Assembly (NCBI GenBank): GCA_965205685.1
Contig: OZ242174.1
Coordinates: forward strand, 1,364,001-1,428,000
Direction: 5' to 3'
Length of the DNA stretch: 64,000 nucleotides
From: WTFY01 sp965205685
GTDB taxonomy: Bacteria > Pseudomonadota > Gammaproteobacteria > UBA4575
The notes beneath the pieces are model-generated. The model searched no databases, was not told the DNA's origin, and saw only the letters and a program-made list of their open reading frames with translations. The number at the start of each line of letters is the position of its first letter. Within the stretch, counting starts at the first letter, position 1. The translations under genes and the position numbers were made by a program. Below are positions 39,932-49,112 of the stretch, in pieces.

Positions 39932-41479
39932 ATGGAGAAGAAAAGAATCATCGTCATTGGCGGGGGTGCGGCAGGGCTGAGCGCTGCCTATACCCTCAAG
40001 AAGCACGGGATCAAGCCCATACTGTTCGAGGCCAGTGACCGCGTGGGTGGACGCTTGGGTGGTGATCGGGTAGACGGTTTCTGCATAGACGAAGGTGCAG
40101 ACTTCTTCTGCTCCTCGTATGACGTTGCTTTTCGCATGTGCGAAGAGTTGGGTTTGCGCCTGGTTCGCTCGAAGATGCCCCTGGGCTGGCACAGAAACGA
40201 CCAGTGGGTAGTGACGAGGCCGGTCCAGTCTGTCCGTGACTTCGCCCTGAACCTGCCTGCAGCCTGGACGCTGGGGTTCCTCTCGCCCCGGGCCATGTGG
40301 CCGATGCTGAAACTGATCGGGGGGATCAATCGGCAATCAAAATATCTGAACTTCTCCAGCGATAGCAGGATCGCCGAGATCGAGGGGACAGAGACCTTCG
40401 GTGAATACCTGGAGCGGATCGGTTTGCCCGACGGTCCAAAGACCGTGCTGGCCGGATTCCTTGAGATGACGATGGGTCACATCGAAGATGCCGGTGAGGA
40501 GTACATGCGAACCTATCTGACAGAAATGGTGCTGAAGGCGGCCGACATCCATGTGCCGGAAAAGGGCGCAGGCGCTCTGTCCCACGCGTTGGCTGCCGCA
40601 TGCAAAGATGTCATCCGTGTTTCGAGTCCTGTCCACCGCGTGGATATCCAGGATGGCGCTGTGGCGAGGGTGATCACCGACGATGGTCCGATCGAGGCGG
40701 ACGCGGTCATCTGCGCCCTTCCCGCCACCAAGGTGACAGGCATCATCCCCGATTTGCCGCCTGGGATCCGCCACACACTCGGCAGGATTATCTACTCGCA
40801 CGGCTGCAGGGTGGTGATTGGCCTGGATCACGCACCCCTTCCCCCAGGCTGGTACGGTGCGTTGTACCCTGAAGACGAGACGCCGCTCCTGCTGGACCGG
40901 TCTATCAACCTTCCAGCCATCGCGCCACAGGGCAAGAGCACACTCGACATGCTGGTCGGCCGCGAGCGTGCGCAAGAGCTGTTTCCATTGGACGATGAAG
41001 CGATCAAGCGCCAGATGCTTGGTGATGCACGACGCAACCCCCCTCCCGGCTCCGCACTCCCTGGCGACGACGAGGGGCTGTTCACACGTGTATACCGCTG
41101 GAAAGAGGCCGTATGTATGATGTCGCCCGGCATGTTCAAGGAGGTTGCGCAGATGCGCCATCAGCTCGGCGGGACAGTCAAGAACCTCTTTCTTGCAGGC
41201 GATTACATGCGCGTGCCCAGCGTGAATGGTGCACTGGCCAGTGGAGTGAATGCGGCCACCGAGGCTGCGGACATGCTAGCAACCCCCCCCCCCCTTAATT
41301 CCGTGAACCGCTACATCAATTTCGTCCTCCACTGGCGACTGCTCGTCACAGGGCTAACTACGCTGGTCACGCGTGTGGGCTTACAGCTACTAACGCCGAC
41401 ACTGATGACTGTCGACCGAGGTACACACCGCTGGCACCATGAGTGTAGTGCGGATTGCGGGCCACTTGCAGATTACTGA
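39932..41479 (+). CDS. FAD-dependent amine oxidase/desaturase-family oxidoreductase
   Basis: A 515-residue flavoprotein of the amine oxidase/protoporphyrinogen oxidase/phytoene desaturase superfamily. The Rossmann motif RIIVIGGGAAGLSAAY and the RVGGRLGG motif are at the N-terminus. The C-terminal FAD-binding segment (NLFLAGDYMRVPSVNGALAS) ends near residue 455. The last ~60 residues, beyond a run of 12 C's, contain a hydrophobic stretch and a His/Cys-rich end (HRWHHECSADCG). The substrate is unknown. A GTG at 39908 is also in frame; the ATG at 39932 fits the family start better. It is the only plus-strand gene between xseA/dksA and the right edge and converges on tRNA-fMet at a bidirectional terminator. 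Confidence 0.8.
   Translation: MEKKRIIVIGGGAAGLSAAYTLKKHGIKPILFEASDRVGGRLGGDRVDGFCIDEGADFFCSSYDVAFRMCEELGLRLVRSKMPLGWHRNDQWVVTRPVQSVRDFALNLPAAWTLGFLSPRAMWPMLKLIGGINRQSKYLNFSSDSRIAEIEGTETFGEYLERIGLPDGPKTVLAGFLEMTMGHIEDAGEEYMRTYLTEMVLKAADIHVPEKGAGALSHALAAACKDVIRVSSPVHRVDIQDGAVARVITDDGPIEADAVICALPATKVTGIIPDLPPGIRHTLGRIIYSHGCRVVIGLDHAPLPPGWYGALYPEDETPLLLDRSINLPAIAPQGKSTLDMLVGRERAQELFPLDDEAIKRQMLGDARRNPPPGSALPGDDEGLFTRVYRWKEAVCMMSPGMFKEVAQMRHQLGGTVKNLFLAGDYMRVPSVNGALASGVNAATEAADMLATPPPLNSVNRYINFVLHWRLLVTGLTTLVTRVGLQLLTPTLMTVDRGTHRWHHECSADCGPLADY
41283..41294 (+). repeat. Run of 12 C's inside the FAD oxidoreductase gene
   Basis: The tract reads AA, twelve C's, then TTAATT, encoding the end of Thr, then Pro-Pro-Pro and the first base of Leu. 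Gain or loss of one C would change the last ~60 codons. Such tracts are prone to slippage, and also to sequencing error. Confidence 0.9.
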
Positions 41480-41490
41480 CATTTAAAAAA

Positions 41491-41516
41491 TAAAAGCCGT
41501 CTTTGGACGGCTTTTA
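41491..41516. terminator. Bidirectional intrinsic terminator
   Basis: AAAAGCCGTC, TTTG, GACGGCTTTT: a perfect 10-bp stem extended by a T-A pair. On the minus strand it is followed by ATTTTTT, ideal for ending the nuo/tRNA-fMet transcript. On the plus strand the stem itself ends in TTTT, suitable for the FAD oxidoreductase gene that stops 11 bases earlier. Confidence 0.88.
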
Positions 41517-41526
41517 AACTTTGATT

Positions 41527-41603
41527 TGGTAGCGGGGGCAGGATTTGAACCTGCGACCTTCGGGTTATGAGCCCGACGAGCTGCCAGACTGCTCCACCCC
41601 GCA
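41527..41603 (-). tRNA. Initiator tRNA-fMet (CAU)
   Basis: The minus strand reads TGCGGGGTGGAGCAG at the 5' end, anticodon stem-loop CGGGCTCATAACCCG with the three G-C pairs of initiators, T arm GGTTCAAATCC, and ends CCCCGCT-A-CCA. Positions 1 and 72 are both U, a mismatch in the place where E. coli has C-A; an unpaired 1-72 is the main initiator determinant. 77 nt including CCA. It lies just downstream of nuoN. Confidence 0.95.
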
Positions 41604-41691
41604 TCAGGGAGGAAAGTGTACTGATTCAGGCTCTACATCTCAAGGGCGTGGTCTGCGTGCGGGCCACTGGCATGGGCCTGGATGGCAGTGC

Positions 41692-43128
41692 TCAACCCAG
41701 TACCTGCACGCAATAGTTAAGCAGGCCATTCGGGAAAATGAACAGCACAACCACCAGCAGGCCGTTCACCGATAACACCGTTTGTGCAAGTCCCGAGGGC
41801 TGTACCTGAAACGTGACGTCCGCCTCATCGAAATACATGTATTTCACCACGCGCAAATAATAAAACGCTCCGACAACGGACATCATGACGGCCAGTACCG
41901 CCACCCACAACCAGCCCTCGTACACCAGGCTCTGCAGAATATAGAGCTTGGCGTAAAAGCCCACCGTGAGCGGCACTCCGGCCATGGAAAACATCAATAC
42001 CAGCATGATCAGGGCAAACCACGGACTGATCTTCCCCAGGCCCTTCAGGTCCACAAGCTGATCCATTTCCCGCTCACGGTTGCCGAGCAATATCAGCACA
42101 CCGAACGTTCCGGCAGCCATCAGCACGTAAATCACGGTGTAGAACAGGGCTGCTGCATACCCGAAGTCAGTGCCCGGCAGGATTCCCAGCAAGATAAAGC
42201 CGATATGGGAGATGGCCGAATATGCCAGCATGCGCTTGATATTGCTTTGCGCAATGGCGATCACATTGCCGAATACCACGGACAACACCGTCAGGACCAT
42301 CAGCATCTGCTGCCAGTCCGCGAGCAACTCCTGCAAGCCATAGTTCAACAGGCGGATGGCCATGACGAACGCCGCCAGCTTCGGCATGGTCGCGATGAAA
42401 AGGGTAATTGCCGTGGGCGCTCCCTGGTAGACGTCCGGGACCCACATGTGGAAAGGCACCGCACCAAACTTGAAAGCCAGACCCACCACGATAAAGGCCA
42501 GCGCAAATACCAGGGCGATGCGGTTGGCATCAGCCTGCGCGAGGTAGGCATTGATCTCGGCCAGGTCCAGGCTGCCCGTCAATCCATACATGATCGACAT
42601 GCCGTACAGCAGCATGCCCGAGGCGATCGCGCCCAGGACGAAATACTTGATGGCGGCCTCGCTTGCATCCCGGGAGTCCCTCACGAATGCGACCAGTGCG
42701 TACAGGCACAGGGACAACAGTTCAAGTCCCAGGTAGATCAATACAAAATTATGTGCCGAAGCCATCACCAGGGTCCCCATGGTGGCAAACAGCCCGAGCG
42801 CGTAAAACTCTGCACTGAGGTTGGCACGCTGGCGCAGGTAGGGACGTGCGTACATCATCACGGCGGCCACCGTCACACAGGAAAACAGCTTGATGGCCTG
42901 GGCCAGCGGGTCATTCAGGTACATCCCCCCGAAGGCAAACGACTCCCTGGATGCGGGTGTGGAATACACCAGCACTGCAGTGGTGATGAGCGCTGCAAGG
43001 CTCAGTACATAAGCCAGTGTCTCGGCTTTCCTGCCGGTGTAGAGGCCGATCAGCAACACCACCGAGGCAGCCGCCAGCATGAAGATCTCAGGCAAGGCTA
43101 AAAGCACATCGGCATTCAGGCTTTCCAT
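41692..43128 (-). CDS. nuoN: NADH-quinone oxidoreductase subunit N
   Basis: A 478-residue antiporter-like membrane subunit of respiratory complex I with about 14 transmembrane segments. The proton-antiporter core appears as LELLSLCLYALVAF (the membrane-embedded glutamate) and KFGAVPFHMWVPDVYQGAPT with the conserved lysine; a further lysine lies in QSNIKRMLAYSAISHIGFI. It is the last gene of the operon, separated from nuoM by two bases, and is followed by tRNA-fMet. Confidence 0.96.
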   Translation of the reverse strand: MESLNADVLLALPEIFMLAAASVVLLIGLYTGRKAETLAYVLSLAALITTAVLVYSTPASRESFAFGGMYLNDPLAQAIKLFSCVTVAAVMMYARPYLRQRANLSAEFYALGLFATMGTLVMASAHNFVLIYLGLELLSLCLYALVAFVRDSRDASEAAIKYFVLGAIASGMLLYGMSIMYGLTGSLDLAEINAYLAQADANRIALVFALAFIVVGLAFKFGAVPFHMWVPDVYQGAPTAITLFIATMPKLAAFVMAIRLLNYGLQELLADWQQMLMVLTVLSVVFGNVIAIAQSNIKRMLAYSAISHIGFILLGILPGTDFGYAAALFYTVIYVLMAAGTFGVLILLGNREREMDQLVDLKGLGKISPWFALIMLVLMFSMAGVPLTVGFYAKLYILQSLVYEGWLWVAVLAVMMSVVGAFYYLRVVKYMYFDEADVTFQVQPSGLAQTVLSVNGLLVVVLFIFPNGLLNYCVQVLG

Positions 43129-43130
43129 GA

Positions 43131-44645
43131 TCAGTACCTGAGGTTGGGCAGTTGCGCCTGGTGCAGCAAATGTGCCACCGAGGCATCCATGACTTCAATC
43201 AGCGGTGCTGGCCACAGGCCAATCCAGAGTACCAGCAGCGTCAGGGTCAGCAGGCAGAAAAACTCCCTGTGGTTGAGGTCGCTCAAGGCGGCTACCTGGT
43301 CGTTTCCGGGCGCACCGAAGACCACGCGTTTCAGCATCCACAGGGTGTAGGCGGCCCCGAGGACCAGTGTCGATGCTGCCAGCAGGGCATACCACACGTT
43401 GGCATTGAAACTTGCCAGGATCACCATGAACTCGCCGACAAACCCCGAGGTTCCGGGCAGCCCCACATTGGCCAGTGCAAAAATGACGAAAAACGACGCG
43501 AACTTCGGCATGCTGTTCACGACGCCCCCGTAATCGGCGATCTGCCTGCTGTGTATGCGGTCGTACAGCACCCCGACACACAGGAACAGGGCACCTGAGA
43601 TGAAGCCGTGGGAGATCATCTGCACCATGCCGCCGTGCATGGCAAGCTCCGCCGAAGAGCCGGTTTTGGCGAGCAGTGCGAATACCACGAAAAATCCCAG
43701 TGTGACAAAACCCATGTGGGCAATGGAGGAGTAGGCGATCAGTTTTTTCATGTCCTGCTGCACCAGTGCGACCAGCCCGATGTAGACGATGGCCACCAGC
43801 GAAACCGCGATGATGACCACGGCCAGCTGGTCACTGGCATACGATGTGATGGGGATGGTGAAGCGCAAAAACCCGTAACCGCCCATCTTCAGCATGATCG
43901 CTGCCAGCACCACAGAGCCCCCCGTGGGTGCCTCGACGTGCGCATCAGGCAGCCAGGTGTGCACCGGCCACATGGGAATCTTGACCGCGAACGCAACCAG
44001 GAACGCCAGGAAAATCAGGTACTGTTCACGGGCACTCAAAGGCGTCTGCTGCAGCTGCGCGATCTCGAAGGTGCCGGCCTGCAGGTACAAAAACACCAGT
44101 GCGACCAGCAGGAATACCGAGCCCAGGAAGGTGTACAGGAAGAACTTGATCGTCGCATACACCCTGCGCGGGCCGCCCCATATGCCAATGATCAGAAACA
44201 TCGGGATCAGCATGCCCTCGAAGAATATGTAGAAAAGGATGGCGTCCAGGGCACAGAACACTCCGATCATCAGGCCTTCCAAGACCAGGAACGAGGCGAA
44301 GTATTCCGCGATGCGCCCCGACTCGATTTCCCATCCGGCAATGATCACCAGCAACGTGATGACGGTCGTGAGCAGGATCAGCGGCACCGATATCCCATCC
44401 ACTCCCAGCGAGTAGTAGACGTTGAACGCCTCGATCCAGGGCAGGTGCTCCCTGAACTGCATGGCGTACTGCTGGGAATCAAATGCATTCAGCAGCGCGA
44501 TGCTTGCGACAAAGGTGACCAGTGTGACCAGCAGGGCCAGCCAGCGCACCGCATGCACGGAAACCTTCTTGGCAACGATCACCAAAAGACCGCCGATGAT
44601 GGGAAGCCAGATCAGCAGACTCAGTATGGGAAACGTGGTGGGCAT
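43131..44645 (-). CDS. nuoM: NADH-quinone oxidoreductase subunit M
   Basis: A 504-residue antiporter-like subunit of complex I. The motif FFEGMLIPMFLIIGIWGG carries the key membrane glutamate, and FAVKIPMWPVHTWLPDAHVEAPTGGSV the conserved lysine and proton path. The frame extends to 44690 without a match to the family, and the ATG at 44645 aligns with MPTTFPILSLLIWLP. It begins seven bases after the nuoL stop. Confidence 0.96.
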   Translation of the reverse strand: MPTTFPILSLLIWLPIIGGLLVIVAKKVSVHAVRWLALLVTLVTFVASIALLNAFDSQQYAMQFREHLPWIEAFNVYYSLGVDGISVPLILLTTVITLLVIIAGWEIESGRIAEYFASFLVLEGLMIGVFCALDAILFYIFFEGMLIPMFLIIGIWGGPRRVYATIKFFLYTFLGSVFLLVALVFLYLQAGTFEIAQLQQTPLSAREQYLIFLAFLVAFAVKIPMWPVHTWLPDAHVEAPTGGSVVLAAIMLKMGGYGFLRFTIPITSYASDQLAVVIIAVSLVAIVYIGLVALVQQDMKKLIAYSSIAHMGFVTLGFFVVFALLAKTGSSAELAMHGGMVQMISHGFISGALFLCVGVLYDRIHSRQIADYGGVVNSMPKFASFFVIFALANVGLPGTSGFVGEFMVILASFNANVWYALLAASTLVLGAAYTLWMLKRVVFGAPGNDQVAALSDLNHREFFCLLTLTLLVLWIGLWPAPLIEVMDASVAHLLHQAQLPNLRY

Positions 44646-44652
44646 GACTGGA

Positions 44653-46599
44653 TTACAGGTAGCGGATACCGAGCAGGACCAGCAGGCCAAGAATCATCGT
44701 GAAGGCATAGTGATACAGGTAGCCGGACTGCACGTTTCGAACCCGTAGCGAACACCAGTTGACGGCCCGTGCAAACCCGTTCACCACCAGCCCGTCGATC
44801 AGCATCCGGTCCCCGAACGAACTGCACACGGTGCCGACCCTGCGCGTACCCGTGGCAAACAGCCCCTGGTAAAGCTCATCAAAGCCGTACTTGTGAGACA
44901 GCACGTTATACAGGAGGCCGAGGCGCTGCTTGCCCATCTGTGCAACCCCGGGCCTGCGCCGGTAGACCCACCAGGCGCTGAAGATTCCTGCAAACATCAG
45001 CCAGACCGCCGGACCCTGGAAGCCATGCACGATGAAGGACCCCAGGCCGTGGTAATGGGACTGGAGCTCGGCAACTGCATTGTGACGGTCGAGCACCACG
45101 AGGCTCTCTGCAAAATAATCTCCGAACACGAGCGGTCCGATGAACATCCCGGCAAACACCGAGGGCACCGCCAGCAGGATCAGAGGCACGGTAATGACCG
45201 CAGGGGACTCCGTGATGCGACCCACCACCTTGCCACGGTCCGGGCTTTCCCCGTGAAACGTCAAAAACAGCAGCCTGAACGAGTAGAAGGCCGTCACGAA
45301 CACGCCTGCGGTGACCAGTACATAGGCAAATCCTGCCCCCGGCAGACTGGAGTAATGCACGGCCTCGATGATGGCATCCTTGGAAAAGAACCCGGAGAAG
45401 CCCGGAAATCCGACCAGCGCCAGGGTGCCGATCAACGCGGTCCAGTAGGTGATCGGCATGCGCTCTTTAAGGCCGCCCATCTTGCGCATGTCCTGTTCAT
45501 GGTGCAGCGCCACGATCACGGAGCCCGCTGCCAGAAACAGCAGTGCCTTGAAGAAGGCATGCGTGAACAGGTGGAAGATGGCAATCGAGTAGGCCGAGGC
45601 GCCCAGTGCCACCGTCATGTAGCCCAGCTGCGACAGGGTCGAATAGGCCACTACCCGTTTGATGTCGTTTTGCACGATCCCGACCAGACCCATAAAAAAC
45701 GCGGTCAGCGCACCGATCACCAGGATTACCGACAGGGCCACGTCACTGAACTCGAACAGCGGTGACATGCGCGCCACCATGAAGATCCCGGCCGTAACCA
45801 TGGTCGCGGCATGGATGAGTGCCGAGATCGGTGTCGGACCCTCCATGGAATCCGGCAGCCACACATGCAGGGGAACCTGTGCGGATTTGGCCATTGCACC
45901 CACAAACAGCAGCAGGCAGATGACGGTCATGGCCGGCCATTCGACACCTGCGGCAATTGTGATCGTCTGCCCGGAAGCGCCGGGGGCCTGGCTGAACACC
46001 GCCAGGTAATCCAGGCTGCCGAACACGGCCAATATCGCTGCGATGCCCAGCAAAAAGCCGAAATCCCCTACCCGGTTGACCAGGAAGGCCTTCAGGTTGG
46101 CATGGATCGCAGACTCGCGGGTGTACCAGAAACCGATCAGCAGGTAGGACACCAGGCCCACGGCTTCCCAGCCGAAAAACAGCTGCAGGAAGTTGTTCGC
46201 CATGACCAGCATCAGCATCGAGAACGTGAACAGGGAGATATAGGCGAAAAAGCGCTGGTAGCCGGGGTCGTCATGCATGTAACCGATCGTGTAGATGTGC
46301 ACCATCAGGGACACGAAGGTCACCACGACCATCATGATCGCGGTCAGCGGATCGATCAGGAAACCGACCTTGAGGTTCAGCCCTCCCAGAACGGCCCACC
46401 GGTACACATCGATCGACATCGGACCCACCTGGTCGAAAACGACCTGCTTGAATACGACCAGACTCAGGATAAACGACAGCGCTACTCCCACAATCGTTAC
46501 CCAGTGCGCTCCGGTACGCCCGATACTGCGACCGGACAAGCCCGCGATCAGGGCGCCTGCCAGGGGAGCTAACACAATTATCAAGCTGAGTATCTTCAC
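44653..46599 (-). CDS. nuoL: NADH-quinone oxidoreductase subunit L
   Basis: A 648-residue distal membrane subunit of complex I with antiporter-like fold. Visible are FFGWEAVGLVSYLLIGFW (key Glu), KSAQVPLHVWLPDSMEGPTP (key Lys) and ISALIHAATMVTAGIFMVAR, with the C-terminal extension that forms the lateral helix. Long open frames on the opposite strand here are compositional shadows. Confidence 0.96.
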   Translation of the reverse strand: MKILSLIIVLAPLAGALIAGLSGRSIGRTGAHWVTIVGVALSFILSLVVFKQVVFDQVGPMSIDVYRWAVLGGLNLKVGFLIDPLTAIMMVVVTFVSLMVHIYTIGYMHDDPGYQRFFAYISLFTFSMLMLVMANNFLQLFFGWEAVGLVSYLLIGFWYTRESAIHANLKAFLVNRVGDFGFLLGIAAILAVFGSLDYLAVFSQAPGASGQTITIAAGVEWPAMTVICLLLFVGAMAKSAQVPLHVWLPDSMEGPTPISALIHAATMVTAGIFMVARMSPLFEFSDVALSVILVIGALTAFFMGLVGIVQNDIKRVVAYSTLSQLGYMTVALGASAYSIAIFHLFTHAFFKALLFLAAGSVIVALHHEQDMRKMGGLKERMPITYWTALIGTLALVGFPGFSGFFSKDAIIEAVHYSSLPGAGFAYVLVTAGVFVTAFYSFRLLFLTFHGESPDRGKVVGRITESPAVITVPLILLAVPSVFAGMFIGPLVFGDYFAESLVVLDRHNAVAELQSHYHGLGSFIVHGFQGPAVWLMFAGIFSAWWVYRRRPGVAQMGKQRLGLLYNVLSHKYGFDELYQGLFATGTRRVGTVCSSFGDRMLIDGLVVNGFARAVNWCSLRVRNVQSGYLYHYAFTMILGLLVLLGIRYL

Positions 46600-46614
46600 G
46601 GCTTTCTCGCGAAT

Positions 46615-46920
46615 CTAGCCCCTCAGGCTTTCGAGGTCCTGAACGTTGATAGTCCGGCGGTTGCGGTACAGCACCACCAGGATGGCCAAACCGATTGCAG
46701 CTTCAGCCGCAGATACCGTGAGAATGAAAAACACGAAAACCTGGCCTGCCAGATCATCCAGGTAATGGGAAAAAGCAACGAAATTCATGTTGACGGCCAG
46801 CAGCATCAACTCGATGGCCATCAGCAAAAGAATCACGTTTTTACGGTTCAGGAAAATCCCGGCCACGCCGATGGAAAAAAGAATGGCGCCAAGTACCAGG
46901 AAATGGGTCAGGGTGATCAT
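46615..46920 (-). CDS. nuoK: NADH-quinone oxidoreductase subunit K
   Basis: A 101-residue three-helix membrane subunit. The conserved glutamates lie in LLMAIELMLLAVNMNFVAF and SAAEAAIGLAILVVLYRN. Length equals the family norm (100-102). Between nuoJ and nuoL in standard order. Confidence 0.96.
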   Translation of the reverse strand: MITLTHFLVLGAILFSIGVAGIFLNRKNVILLLMAIELMLLAVNMNFVAFSHYLDDLAGQVFVFFILTVSAAEAAIGLAILVVLYRNRRTINVQDLESLRG

Positions 46921-46950
46921 CGTGGTCTCTCGTGTGTTGGCCTTGGCAAG

Positions 46951-47538
46951 TCAGTCCTTGTCCATGGAAACCAGGCGCACGCGCTCGGCCCGGTCCGCGC
47001 TGACCTGCATTGCGGGACTCTGCCGCTTGGCACGGGTGCGCTTGTGCATGGTCAGGGTGATCGCTGCAACGATTGCCACCAGCAAGATGACGCCTGCAAT
47101 CTCGAACGGGTAGATGTACTCGGAGAACAGCAACTCGCCCAACTCCTGCGTATTACTGTAGTCAGCAGGCTTGGCCTGGGGCTTTTGCAGGTCAAAGGCC
47201 GGGCGGCTCAGGATCACGGCCATCTCGACGGCCATGATGATCCCCACCAGCAGTCCTACCGGCAGGTAACGGGCAAACCCGGCGCGCATCTTGGCGAGGT
47301 TGATGTCCAGCATCATCACCACGAACAAGAACAGCACCATGACAGCACCCACGTACACGAGCACCAGGGTGATGCCCAGGAATTCCGCTTCCAGTAGCAG
47401 CCAGATGGCCGCACTGGTGAAGAACACCAGTACCAGGAACAGCACGGCATGCACGGGATTGCGAACCGAAATCATGGCCAGTGCCGAGGCCACCAGGATC
47501 GACGAGAAAAAATAAAAGACCGCACTCTCTATCAGCAT
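46951..47538 (-). CDS. nuoJ: NADH-quinone oxidoreductase subunit J
   Basis: A 195-residue membrane subunit with five predicted helices. The pi-bulge helix region EFLGITLVLVYVGAVMVLFLFVV (only part is diagnostic: VLVYVGAVMVLFLF) is the hallmark of the family. The C-terminal 30 residues are basic and hydrophilic. Confidence 0.95.
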   Translation of the reverse strand: MLIESAVFYFFSSILVASALAMISVRNPVHAVLFLVLVFFTSAAIWLLLEAEFLGITLVLVYVGAVMVLFLFVVMMLDINLAKMRAGFARYLPVGLLVGIIMAVEMAVILSRPAFDLQKPQAKPADYSNTQELGELLFSEYIYPFEIAGVILLVAIVAAITLTMHKRTRAKRQSPAMQVSADRAERVRLVSMDKD

Positions 47539-47553
47539 GGGTTTACAAACTCG

Positions 47554-48042
47554 TCAGTCAAATATCGAGGCTTCCCGGTCGGAAGCAATCTGGTCTTCAT
47601 GCTTTGCACCCACCTTGAGCAGCATGTCCTTGGTCATCACCTGCTGGCCTCGCTCGAAGAACGAGTACTCGAACACGCGGGTCTCCACGATGGCATCCAC
47701 CGGGCAGGCCTCCTCGCAGAATCCGCAATAAACACACTTGAACAGGTCGATGTCGTAGCGCGTGGTGCGCCGGCTTCCATCCTCACGCTCTTCCGTATCG
47801 ATGGTAATGGCCAGTGCAGGACACACCGCTTCACACAGCTTGCATCCGATACAGCGTTCCTCTCCGCTTGGGTACCTGCGCAACGCGTGCAGCCCCCGGA
47901 ACCTGGGAGACTGCGGAGTTTTTTCCTCCGGGTAGCGGACCGTGAGCTTTTTGGAGCCAAAACGCCGCCCGGTCAGGCTCATTCCCCTCAAAAGCTCCGA
48001 CAAGGTAAAGCTGCGGACAAGGTTTCTGATTCTCTTCAGCAT
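47554..48042 (-). CDS. nuoI: NADH-quinone oxidoreductase subunit I
   Basis: A 162-residue peripheral-arm subunit carrying two 4Fe-4S clusters (N6a, N6b). The ligands are in CIGCKLCEAVCPALAI and CVYCGFCEEACPVDAI. The N-terminal amphipathic part (LSELLRGMSLTGRRF) contacts the membrane arm. It starts five bases beyond the nuoH stop. Confidence 0.96.
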   Translation of the reverse strand: MLKRIRNLVRSFTLSELLRGMSLTGRRFGSKKLTVRYPEEKTPQSPRFRGLHALRRYPSGEERCIGCKLCEAVCPALAITIDTEEREDGSRRTTRYDIDLFKCVYCGFCEEACPVDAIVETRVFEYSFFERGQQVMTKDMLLKVGAKHEDQIASDREASIFD

Positions 48043-48047
48043 GGCAT

Positions 48048-49112
48048 TCAGTCAAACCAGGGCGGGATTTGCAGGTACAGCAAAACACCCTCCACCACGA
48101 TCCAGATCAAGGTTATGGGCAGCAACACTTTCCAGCCCAGGCGCATGATCTGGTCATACCGGTAGCGGGGGAACGTGGCGCGAAACCACAGGAAGCAAAA
48201 AATGAAAAAGCTGGTTTTGGCGATAAACCAGTGTGCCCCGGATCCCAGCAGTACACCGATGACGGGCAGGTTAAAGATGTGCGCCGGGAGGATGCCTTCC
48301 AGGGGACTGAGCCAGCCTCCCAGAAACAGCAGCGCCGTGAGTGCGGAGATCAGGATGATGTTGGCGTACTCGGCCAGGAAGAACATTGCAAAGCCCATTC
48401 CCGAGTACTCGACATGAAATCCCGCAACGATCTCGGACTCGCCCTCGACCACGTCAAAGGGCGCACGATTGGTCTCTGCGATGCCGGCGATCAGGTAGGT
48501 CAGGAAAAGCGGCAACAGGGGCAACCAGTACCAGTGCAGGATGCTGCCCTGCTGGGCCATGACAATGTCGCCGAGGTTCAGGCTGCCGCTCGCCATGAGC
48601 ACACCAACCAGTGCAAATCCCATGGCGATCTCGTAGGACACGATCTGGGCGGCGGACCGCAAGGAGCCCAGCAATGCGTATTTGGAGTTCGAGGCCCAGC
48701 CGGCAACGATCACGCCGTAGACACCCAGTGAGGTCATGGCCAGTATGTACAGCAACCCTGCATTGATATCGGCAAAGTTCAGGTGCTCCGAGAACGGGAT
48801 CACGGCCCAGGCGGCAAGGGCCGGGGCCATGGACAGCAGCGGTGCGGTGCGAAACAGAAAGCGGTCGGCATCATTGGGCAGGATCATTTCCTTGAACATC
48901 AGCTTGAGGGCATCGGCGATCGGCTGACCCAGACCCTGGGGTCCTACCCGGTTCGGACCCAGCCTCACCTGCATGAAACCGAGGACCCTGCGCTCGGCCA
49001 GGGTGGCATACGCCACGCAGGCAAAAAGCACCAGAATAAACACCAGCATATAGGCCACGGTCAGCAGCAGTGGCGGAAACGGTGCGACCAGAGCTTGCCA
49101 CCAGTCAATCAT
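48048..49112 (-). CDS. nuoH: NADH-quinone oxidoreductase subunit H
   Basis: A 354-residue eight-helix subunit forming the quinone-binding chamber with NuoB and NuoD. Family stretches: LAERRVLGFMQVRLGPNRVG, AETNRAPFDVVEGESEIVAG with the quinone-site acidic residues, and FFLAEYANIILIS. Overlaps the nuoG stop by eight bases. Confidence 0.96.
   Translation of the reverse strand: MIDWWQALVAPFPPLLLTVAYMLVFILVLFACVAYATLAERRVLGFMQVRLGPNRVGPQGLGQPIADALKLMFKEMILPNDADRFLFRTAPLLSMAPALAAWAVIPFSEHLNFADINAGLLYILAMTSLGVYGVIVAGWASNSKYALLGSLRSAAQIVSYEIAMGFALVGVLMASGSLNLGDIVMAQQGSILHWYWLPLLPLFLTYLIAGIAETNRAPFDVVEGESEIVAGFHVEYSGMGFAMFFLAEYANIILISALTALLFLGGWLSPLEGILPAHIFNLPVIGVLLGSGAHWFIAKTSFFIFCFLWFRATFPRYRYDQIMRLGWKVLLPITLIWIVVEGVLLYLQIPPWFD

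Noticed and set aside
41782..43101. 439-codon open frame opposite nuoN, and similar long frames opposite nuoM and nuoL
   Set aside because: They lie wholly antisense to confidently identified genes and have Gln/His/Asp-rich composition with no domains; they arise from codon bias in hydrophobic genes.
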